NCBI GenBank assembly: GCA_934489945.1
Contig: CAKSSY010000052.1
Location: forward strand, 1 to 12,935
Origin: an uncultured Eubacteriales bacterium
Lineage (GTDB): Bacteria; Bacillota; Clostridia; Oscillospirales; CAG-272
Length of the DNA stretch: 12,935 nucleotides
Direction of reading: 5' to 3'
Made by a program: the position numbers and the translations under genes. Of this stretch, positions 7,301 through 12,935 are shown piece after piece. Positions within the stretch are counted from its first letter, which is position 1, and each line of letters opens with the position of its first letter. The notes under the pieces are model-generated. The model was not told where the DNA came from and did no database searches. It saw nothing but the letters and a program-made list of their open reading frames with translations.

Positions 7301-7916
7301 CCCGCTTCTCCGTGGCAAAAACGCCATCCAGATACGCCGAAAGAGCTTCGACGTCGCCGTCAAAACGATAGGTATGAAATCCGAACGCTCCGGCACCCGC
7401 TATGTTGGCGGCATTGTCGTCAATAAACAGACTTTCGTCCGGCACAAGACACGCCGCCCCGCAAAGATAGGCAAAAATGTCGGCGTTCGGCTTTGTATGT
7501 CCGCAGACGGCAGAGAAAACGCAAACCTCCGCTTCAGCAAGAATCGGAATCTCCTCCGCATGAGCGGCGAACCCGCGACTGATGTTGGAAAGAATGAAAA
7601 TCCGAACACCGTATTGCCGTCTGACACGGCGAATGAGAGTCCTCATCCCGTCGATCTCCGGCAAATGCCGGAACCAGTTTTCATAAATTTCTTTCGCGAC
7701 ACCGTGCAGACGAAGCGGCAAGCGCGAACGCACGGCGGCAAGGACTTCGCCGTCGGTAATCGTTCCGGCGTCGAGCCTGTCCCAGTAAAGGCGATCGAAA
7801 AGAACGCCGGCAAGCAGACGTTTGTCATCAGGGTCGGTCACATAGGGCGAGATCATGATGTCCGGTTCAAAGCGAACCAGAACCTGCCCGAAATCAAAAA
7901 CAAGATTGTGTATCAT
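7293..7916 (-). CDS. HAD-superfamily hydrolase, YihX-like (subfamily IA)
   Basis: A 207-residue soluble HAD hydrolase. Motif I reads FDFGQVLV, with nucleophile Asp8 but Gly10 where most HAD phosphatases have the second Asp. This D-x-G-x-V form is normal for the YihX branch (alpha-D-glucose-1-phosphate phosphatase) and for epoxide-hydrolase N-terminal domains. Motif II is Ser110 in ILSN, motif III Lys142 in HTKPN, and motif IV the acidic pair Asp166-Asp167 in FIDDNAANI. The ATG at 7914-7916 has GGGGAGG about 5 nt upstream and leads straight into motif I. A longer in-frame start at 8021 would run through the hairpin and into the upstream activase gene. It overlaps mutY by 8 bp (ATGACTGA), so the two are likely translated together. 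Phosphatase activity toward sugar phosphates or nucleotides is the best guess. Confidence 0.88.
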   Translation of the reverse strand: MIHNLVFDFGQVLVRFEPDIMISPYVTDPDDKRLLAGVLFDRLYWDRLDAGTITDGEVLAAVRSRLPLRLHGVAKEIYENWFRHLPEIDGMRTLIRRVRRQYGVRIFILSNISRGFAAHAEEIPILAEAEVCVFSAVCGHTKPNADIFAYLCGAACLVPDESLFIDDNAANIAGAGAFGFHTYRFDGDVEALSAYLDGVFATEKRDD

Positions 7917-7963
7917 AAGTCCTCCCCGGGAAAATCTCCGCCTTCCCTGCAAACTTTCACGGA

Positions 7964-7992
7964 AACGCTGTCCGATATCACCGGACAGCGTT
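7964..7992. other. Perfect 11-bp stem-loop spanning the activase stop codon
   Basis: AACGCTGTCCG (7964-7974) and CGGACAGCGTT (7982-7992) are exact inverted repeats with a 7-nt loop. The activase TGA (7978-7980 on the minus strand) lies in the loop, so the last codons form one arm. On the minus strand no T-run follows, so it is not a canonical terminator for the activase transcript; it could stabilise the 3' end, be processed, or attenuate. On the plus strand the arm is followed by a pyrimidine tract ending in six Ts (8001-8006), a weak terminator-like layout. No plus-strand gene lies close upstream. Confidence 0.7.
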
Positions 7993-10917
7993 CTCTCCTC
8001 TTTTTTCTTCCAGAATGGCAAACAGACTCCGCAAGCGGATCGTCACGGCACCCATGTTGGAAATCTCATCAATTTTGATCTGTGTGTAAAGCCGTCCCGC
8101 TTCTTCCAGAATCGAACGCACCTCGTCGGTGGTCACGGCATCCACACCGCACCCGAACGAAACAAGCTGGACAAGCTGAATGTTTCTCTGCCGCGGCAGA
8201 GAAGCAATATATTTGGCAGCGGCATAAAGCCGCGCGTGATAGGTCCATTGATTGCGGACATGAACGGCAAAAGGTTCCATCCGGTTGCTGATACTGTCCT
8301 CCGAGATTACCGTTGCGCCGAGTGAACAGAGCAGTTTATCAATTCCGTGGTTAACCTCGGGATCGACATGATAGGGACGTCCCGCAAGCACAATCACGGG
8401 TTTTCCCGTCTTTTCGGCATCCGCCAGAAATTCGTCTGCCTTTGCCCTCACATCGGCAAGATAGTTTTCATACGCCGCGAAAGCACACTCCGCCGCCACG
8501 CGGAAGTCCTTCCGCGTTCTTCCCGGAAGAATCGGAGAAAGAATTTTCCGGGCACGCGCGGCAAACTGTTTCTTGTCGGCAAGACTCAGGAAATCACATA
8601 CAAAGGGAACCATAGCAAGATCCGCAACATTCAGTTTCAACACCTGCGGATAGTACGCGACCACAGGACAGTTGAAATGGTTGATGCCCAACCCTTCTTC
8701 GGTATTGTAACTCATATCGGGATAGAAAATGAAGTCCGGCTTCCGACGGATCAACCACTCAATATGACCGTGCATCAGCTTTGCGGGATAGCAGGCGGTG
8801 TCGGAAGGAATCGTGTGCTGCCCATCCACATAAAGTGCGCGATCCGAAGCCGGAGACACAAGAACATTGCAGGAAAGAGCCGAAAAATACGCATGCCAGA
8901 ACGGCAACAGCTCGTAATTGTTCAATCCCATCGGGATTCCGACCGTTTCCCTTCCTTCCACAGGCAAAACGGTACGCAGTTTGTCAAAAAGCTCCTGCTT
9001 GTAAGCGTAAAGATTCCTGACCGACTCCTCGGTGCCTGTCGGACGCGTAGGTTTGGAGCAACGGTTTCCCGCCACCGTGCGTCGCCCGCCCGAAAAGGTG
9101 TTGACGGTAAGGTGACAGTGATTCTGACAACCGCCGCAGGTCATCCGGCGCACCTCATGCTTAAAATTTTCACAGCCCGCCGCATCCAGAATTCCGGATA
9201 CCGCTCCACGGTGTTCAAGTGCGTACAGTGCCGCGCCGTATGCTCCCATCAGGGCAGCATACTTCGGACGAATCACTTCCTGCCCCGTCTCCTTCTCAAA
9301 AGCACGCAGAACACAGTCATTCAGGAAAGTTCCTCCCTGCACCACAATATTTTTGCCGAGCGACGAAGCGTCAGCACAGCGAATCACTTTATAAAGTGCA
9401 TTCTTCACCACACTGACCGACAGTCCGGCGGCAATGTCCTCCACGCGTGCACCGTCCTTCTGTGCCTGCTTGACCGCGCTGTTCATAAAGACCGTACAAC
9501 GCGAACCGAGACTGACGGGAGCCTTGGCAAAAAGCCCGAGCTTTGCAAAATCCGCGCCGGAATACCCCAAAGCCGCGGCAAACGTCTGAAGAAACGAACC
9601 ACATCCCGATGAACACGCCTCGTTGAGATACAGATTGTCAATCGCGCCGTTTTTAATTTTGAAACACTTGATGTCCTGCCCGCCGACATCCAGAATAAAG
9701 TCGACATCGGGACGAAATTTCTTTGCAGCGGTATAGTGCGCAATGGTTTCTACAATTCCCATATCCACCGAGAATGCCGCCTTCACCAATTCCTCCCCGT
9801 AACCCGTAACCGCCGAAGCGGCAATTCGGATGTCGGGAAAATCGCGATAAAGCGAGGTAAGATAGGTCAGGATCAAGTCCACGGGCTGTCCGTTGTTGGG
9901 TGCATAAAACGGACGGAAAAGATTGCCCTGTGCATCGCAAAGAGCCAACTTTACAGTGGTAGAACCGGCATCTATGCCGAGAAACATCTCACCGGTGGGC
10001 GCGTCCAGTTCGCGGATTCCCTCGGATGCCGCCCGATGGCGAGTCTGAAAATCCTCGTATTCCGCCTCTGTCGCAAAAAGCGGCTCGGTGTGACTGTATG
10101 ACGCCTTGCCGCCGGAAGAAAGAAACGCCGTCCGAAGTCCGTCCAAGGTCATATCCTTGCCGATCCCGGCAAAGGTCGCCCCGACGGCAACATAAAAGAG
10201 CGCGTTTTCCGGGCAGATTCCCGACAGCCCCAAGACCTTGTCAAAATCGGCACGGAGAGCAGGAAGAAAGGTCAAAGGTCCCCCCAGATACAATACATTT
10301 CCGGTAATACGCCGCCCCTGTGCCAATCCGCCGACCGTCTGACAAACCACGGCATGAAAAATACCTGCCGCAATGTTGTTTTTCTCCACGCCCTGATTGA
10401 GAAGCGGCTGAATGTCGGATTTGGCAAACACGCCGCAGCGAGAGGCAATCTGACAAACATCGGTGGCACCGAGAGCCGCCTCGTTCATCTCGTCCGGAGT
10501 CATCTGCAAAAGCGTTGCCATCTGGTCGATAAAAGCACCGGTACCGCCCGCACAGGTACCGTTCATCCGCATCTCAAAGCCGTTCGTGAGGAAAAGAATT
10601 TTCGCATCCTCTCCGCCGAGTTCAATGACAGCATCGGTTCCCGGGTGCAACCGTCCCGCCGCAAGACGTTCCGCGTAAACCTCCTGCACAAACGGAATCC
10701 CGAGCTTTTCAGCATACCCCATCCCCGCCGATCCGGTCACAGTAACCGAAAAAGTCTCGTCAGGATACTGCGGAACAAGATCGGAAAGAATTTTTCCCGC
10801 AACTTCCGCCATACGGGAATAGTGCCGCTCGTAAGCGGTATAAAGAACCCGGAAGTCCTCGTCAACCAAAACACACTTGACGGTCGTGGAACCGATGTCA
10901 AGACCAAGTCTTTTCAT
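7978..10917 (-). CDS. Double-ASKHA acyl-CoA dehydratase activase-like protein with dehydratase-like C-terminal half
   Basis: A 979-residue member of the BadF/BadG/BcrA/BcrD ATPase family (HgdC-like activators), which use ATP to push an electron into an Fe-S partner. Two ASKHA ATPase domains are seen: 1 (about 1-255) with LGLDIGSTTVK, TCAGGTG (Cys122) and SRCGVFAKS (Cys161); and 2 (about 310-570) with LGIDAGSTTVK, DVGGQDIK, EACSSGCGSF (Cys435) and SRCTVFMNS (Cys474). These cysteines match the pair that, in HgdC dimers, bridges one [4Fe-4S] cluster. So the two domains could act as an internal dimer. A linker holds C594-x2-C597-x3-C601-x18-C620. The C-terminal part (about 655-965) is DUF2229/dehydratase-like: DTACYPAK (Cys709), FNCPVVAYYP (Cys750), LAGRPYHVDPEVNHGID and FGCGVDAVTTD (Cys923). 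AAGGAGG precedes the ATG closely, and the gene overlaps the upstream dehydratase-like gene by ATGA. Substrate unknown. Confidence 0.9.
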   Translation of the reverse strand: MKRLGLDIGSTTVKCVLVDEDFRVLYTAYERHYSRMAEVAGKILSDLVPQYPDETFSVTVTGSAGMGYAEKLGIPFVQEVYAERLAAGRLHPGTDAVIELGGEDAKILFLTNGFEMRMNGTCAGGTGAFIDQMATLLQMTPDEMNEAALGATDVCQIASRCGVFAKSDIQPLLNQGVEKNNIAAGIFHAVVCQTVGGLAQGRRITGNVLYLGGPLTFLPALRADFDKVLGLSGICPENALFYVAVGATFAGIGKDMTLDGLRTAFLSSGGKASYSHTEPLFATEAEYEDFQTRHRAASEGIRELDAPTGEMFLGIDAGSTTVKLALCDAQGNLFRPFYAPNNGQPVDLILTYLTSLYRDFPDIRIAASAVTGYGEELVKAAFSVDMGIVETIAHYTAAKKFRPDVDFILDVGGQDIKCFKIKNGAIDNLYLNEACSSGCGSFLQTFAAALGYSGADFAKLGLFAKAPVSLGSRCTVFMNSAVKQAQKDGARVEDIAAGLSVSVVKNALYKVIRCADASSLGKNIVVQGGTFLNDCVLRAFEKETGQEVIRPKYAALMGAYGAALYALEHRGAVSGILDAAGCENFKHEVRRMTCGGCQNHCHLTVNTFSGGRRTVAGNRCSKPTRPTGTEESVRNLYAYKQELFDKLRTVLPVEGRETVGIPMGLNNYELLPFWHAYFSALSCNVLVSPASDRALYVDGQHTIPSDTACYPAKLMHGHIEWLIRRKPDFIFYPDMSYNTEEGLGINHFNCPVVAYYPQVLKLNVADLAMVPFVCDFLSLADKKQFAARARKILSPILPGRTRKDFRVAAECAFAAYENYLADVRAKADEFLADAEKTGKPVIVLAGRPYHVDPEVNHGIDKLLCSLGATVISEDSISNRMEPFAVHVRNQWTYHARLYAAAKYIASLPRQRNIQLVQLVSFGCGVDAVTTDEVRSILEEAGRLYTQIKIDEISNMGAVTIRLRSLFAILEEKRGENAVR

Positions 10918-12155
10918 ACGCCTGCCTCCTTTTCTCCCGCAATCGCCAGCATCAGCTTAATGCGGTTTTCCTGATTGACACGGGATGCCCCCGCATCATA
11001 ATCAATGGGAAAAATGTTGGCATCGGGATAAAGCTCCCGCAGACGACGGATGGTTCCCTTTCCCACAATATGATTGGGCAGACATCCGAACGGCTGGGCA
11101 CAGATAATGTTGTCATACCCCTTTTCAATCAGCTCGGCGGCTTCCCCGGGAAGGAGCCAGCCCTCTCCCATTTTTACGCCGCGGTCAATCACTCTGTCCG
11201 CCAAACGTTTCACTTCCTCAAAAGACACCGGCGCGGCAAACTCGGGATAATCCCGCAAGGCATCGACAAGCCACTCTTCCCAACGTGCGGCTGTCTTTTC
11301 GGCAATCTGATAGAAAGCACGCAGGATGCGGCTTCCGCCGTAATACGAAAAATCGGTTTCGCCGTTGGCAAAGCAATACTGGAAAAAGCCCAACACGCCC
11401 GGCACCATGTATTCACAATTTTGCGACAGCAAAAACTTTTCAAGACCGTTGTTGCCGAAGGAAGAGTATTTGACATAAATCTCCCCCACAATTCCGACCT
11501 TGGTCAGTTTCTTTTCCACGCGCTCGATCGCATGGAAATCCGCCGCCATGGCGCGCAGGTTCTTTTTCATGGCAAATGAGGTCAGTCCCTGTCTTTTGGC
11601 AAACTGTGCCGTCAGCCGGGCAATCCATTTATGTACCACTCTCTCGGTGTCCCCTTTGTTTTTCTCGTAGGGCAGACATTGGTTTTTCAGGAGAAGAAGC
11701 ATATCTCCGTAAAGAATACTGCGAAGTCCCGTGGCAAACATGAGCGGCGTAATGCGGAAACCGCTGTATTTTTCGTAGCCCCCAAAACTCAGTGAAATCA
11801 CGGGAACATATTCCATCCCCATGTTTTCAAGAGCCTTCCGCAGAAGAAAAATATAATTGGATGCCCGGCAACCGCCGCCTGTCTGAAACTGAATCAGTGC
11901 GGTTTTGTGCGGATCGAAATCGCCGCAACGAAGGGCATATATCTGTTGCCCGAGACTGCAAACAGCCGGATAACACATATCGTTATGCAGATATTTGAGT
12001 CCGGTGTCAATAACCTCCTTCCCCTCATAGTGCGCCACAACAAGGTGATACCCGTAAAGCCGGAACACCCCCTCAAGTAACTCCATATGCGTCGGAAAGA
12101 TGTCCGGCGCAATAATGGTATACTCCTTCTTCATTTCTTTTGTAAAATCTACCAT
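10914..12155 (-). CDS. 2-hydroxyacyl-CoA dehydratase-like Fe-S subunit, partner of the activase
   Basis: A 413-residue protein of the HgdB/FldB-like 2-hydroxyacyl-CoA dehydratase superfamily, in the branch usually found with, or fused to, large activases. Candidate Fe-S ligands are Cys61 in NDMCYPAVC, Cys96 in TGGGCRASNY and Cys358 in PFGCLPNHI, with Cys66 and Cys352 nearby. The C-terminal VGKGTIRRLRELYP and DYDAGASRVNQENRIK also fit. No membrane segment is seen; it should be cytoplasmic and oxygen-sensitive. I chose the ATG at 12153-12155, preceded by AGGG at about 5 nt; the only longer start is a TTG at 12200, which would add an arginine-rich leader. The stop overlaps the activase ATG (ATGA), so a matched complex is expected. 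Known relatives dehydrate 2-hydroxyacyl-CoA or reduce small molecules at a double-cubane [8Fe-9S] cluster. Which applies here cannot be told. Confidence 0.87.
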   Translation of the reverse strand: MVDFTKEMKKEYTIIAPDIFPTHMELLEGVFRLYGYHLVVAHYEGKEVIDTGLKYLHNDMCYPAVCSLGQQIYALRCGDFDPHKTALIQFQTGGGCRASNYIFLLRKALENMGMEYVPVISLSFGGYEKYSGFRITPLMFATGLRSILYGDMLLLLKNQCLPYEKNKGDTERVVHKWIARLTAQFAKRQGLTSFAMKKNLRAMAADFHAIERVEKKLTKVGIVGEIYVKYSSFGNNGLEKFLLSQNCEYMVPGVLGFFQYCFANGETDFSYYGGSRILRAFYQIAEKTAARWEEWLVDALRDYPEFAAPVSFEEVKRLADRVIDRGVKMGEGWLLPGEAAELIEKGYDNIICAQPFGCLPNHIVGKGTIRRLRELYPDANIFPIDYDAGASRVNQENRIKLMLAIAGEKEAGV

Positions 12156-12260
12156 TCTGACCCTGTTCCCTTTTCTGCGTGATATACCGTCAGCCCTCAA
12201 AGGACCCTGTTGCCCGACCGTGCGGATATTCTCATACCGTCGGAAGAAATCCCCGGTTTC
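12156..12260 (-). other. 105-bp gap between the DUF308 gene and the dehydratase-like gene
   Basis: I see no terminator hairpin with a T-run after the DUF308 stop and no convincing -35/-10 pair before the dehydratase start. A 9-nt direct repeat, AACAGGGTC on the minus strand, occurs at 12203-12211 and 12159-12167; the second copy supplies the AGGG ribosome-binding site of the dehydratase-like gene. Whether the two genes share a transcript is open. Confidence 0.4.
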
Positions 12261-12866
12261 TTATTTCTTTTCGTCGGGATCGCGGAATTCGACATAGATT
12301 GTTTCCTTCTTGTCCGAAGGACCGAGCCGACGCGCCCCGGAAAATATCGACCACAGATCGCCGATTCCGTTCATGACAAGCCATACGCCGAGTATCACCA
12401 TCATGATTTTCACCCCGTCGATCGGATGAAGGAAAAGAAACAGTCCGACAAGACAGGTAAGTACAGCAAACGCAAAGGAAAGCCAAGCCGCCTTGCCGTT
12501 CGCCTTTTGCTCATCCGCGGCGAGTTTGATTTTGAAAATGCCGTCCACGATCAGAAGTACGCCCATTATCGTAGGAAAAAGCGATGCCACACGGAGGGGG
12601 CAAAGCAGAAGCAGAAGTCCGACCGTGAGCGACGCCGCAGCAACCCCCACATCAAACGTAAACACAAATCCGTTCTTCTGCCGCACAAAATAAGCAATCA
12701 GCTTTCCCAGACCGAAAGCAAGCGCGAGTCCGCCTGCAATGTAACAAAACGCCAGAAGAAGCGTATCGGGGAAAACAATCAGAAGAATCCCCAACAATAT
12801 CATCCCCGCTGCGCAAAGCGTCAAAGCCCCGCCGACACGGCGGATTTCCTCGGAAAAATTTTTCAT
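12261..12866 (-). CDS. DUF308/HdeD-like integral membrane protein
   Basis: A 201-residue protein with six hydrophobic segments (about 13-31, 36-60, 68-90, 92-110, 126-146 and 150-175) and a charged, cytoplasm-like C-terminal tail. The repeated pattern of paired helices separated by FPDT and HPIDG turns, with GGLALAFGLGKLI and LVMNGIGDLWSIF, is typical of the DUF308 family that includes E. coli HdeD. HdeD is tied to acid resistance at high cell density, but most family members have no proven role. The ATG at 12864-12866 has GAGAGG about 9 nt upstream. It lies 105 bp ahead of the dehydratase-like gene on the same strand; co-transcription is possible but not shown. The upstream 69 bp to the window edge shows no clear promoter. 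Confidence 0.83.
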   Translation of the reverse strand: MKNFSEEIRRVGGALTLCAAGMILLGILLIVFPDTLLLAFCYIAGGLALAFGLGKLIAYFVRQKNGFVFTFDVGVAAASLTVGLLLLLCPLRVASLFPTIMGVLLIVDGIFKIKLAADEQKANGKAAWLSFAFAVLTCLVGLFLFLHPIDGVKIMMVILGVWLVMNGIGDLWSIFSGARRLGPSDKKETIYVEFRDPDEKK

Positions 12867-12935
12867 GATTTAAGCCTCTCTTTCAGTTCTTATCGGTTCT
12901 GCCGAAAAACAAAGCGGTATACATTCACGAAGCCG

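Noticed and set aside
7917..8021. Longer start for the YihX-like HAD gene
   Set aside because: It would run through the stem-loop and into the activase coding end; the ATG at 7914-7916 has a better ribosome site and adjoins motif I.
8347..9612. Plus-strand open frame of 421 codons opposite the activase gene
   Set aside because: It lies wholly antisense to a strongly recognisable gene, shows no family motif, and has the arginine/histidine-rich make-up of a shadow frame.
12156..12200. TTG start for the dehydratase-like gene, adding 15 residues
   Set aside because: The ATG at 12153-12155 has an AGGG site about 5 nt upstream, and the added residues are basic and do not look conserved.
12159..12211. 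9-nt direct repeat (AACAGGGTC, minus strand) as an operator pair
   Set aside because: The copies are 44 bp apart, lack dyad symmetry, and one is explained by the ribosome-binding site; chance is likely.

Overview
The window looks like chromosomal DNA of an anaerobic Firmicute, most likely an uncultured gut-type member of the Clostridia. The reasons are purine-rich Shine-Dalgarno sites, sigma-A-like promoters, an oxygen-sensitive ATP-dependent dehydratase/activase pair, an ECF-type queuosine-precursor transporter behind a preQ1-like riboswitch, and a cytoplasmic GH2 glycosidase. Base composition is moderately GC-rich by eye. The taxonomic call is inference. I see no tRNA, rRNA, insertion sequence, phage gene or CRISPR array. 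Coding density is high and no gene-free stretch exceeds 300 bases.

Layout, left to right. (1) Minus strand, 1-1710: 570 codons of a GH2 beta-galactosidase-like enzyme, cut by the window edge at its C-terminus, with a clear promoter at 1753-1781. (2) Minus strand, 1829-3283: a phytoene-desaturase-like FAD oxidoreductase. (3) 3284-3458: a divergent intergenic region carrying a plus-strand promoter and a preQ1 class-I-like riboswitch. (4) Plus strand, 3459-6247: queT, then a COG2509-type FAD-dependent oxidoreductase overlapping it by ATGA, then a phosphoglycolate-phosphatase-like HAD hydrolase. (5) Minus strand, 12866 down to 6227: a DUF308/HdeD-like membrane protein, a 2-hydroxyacyl-CoA-dehydratase-like Fe-S protein, a 979-residue double-ASKHA CoA-activase-like protein, a YihX-like HAD hydrolase, and mutY. 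The dehydratase/activase pair and the HAD/mutY pair each overlap. HAD (plus) and mutY (minus) converge with 21 bp of overlap.

Two systems deserve attention. First, a preQ1-sensing transcript appears to control queT together with a conserved but functionally unassigned FAD enzyme and possibly a HAD phosphatase. Second, the activase/dehydratase pair has the hallmarks of the large uncharacterised relatives of 2-hydroxyacyl-CoA dehydratases and double-cubane-cluster proteins. It has two ASKHA ATPase domains, each with the cluster cysteine pair, an extra cysteine-rich linker, and a dehydratase-like half on each polypeptide. No CoA-transferase, acyl-CoA dehydrogenase or electron-transfer flavoprotein gene lies beside it, so its substrate cannot be read from context. 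A perfect 11-bp hairpin holds the activase stop codon in its loop and separates this pair from the HAD/mutY genes.
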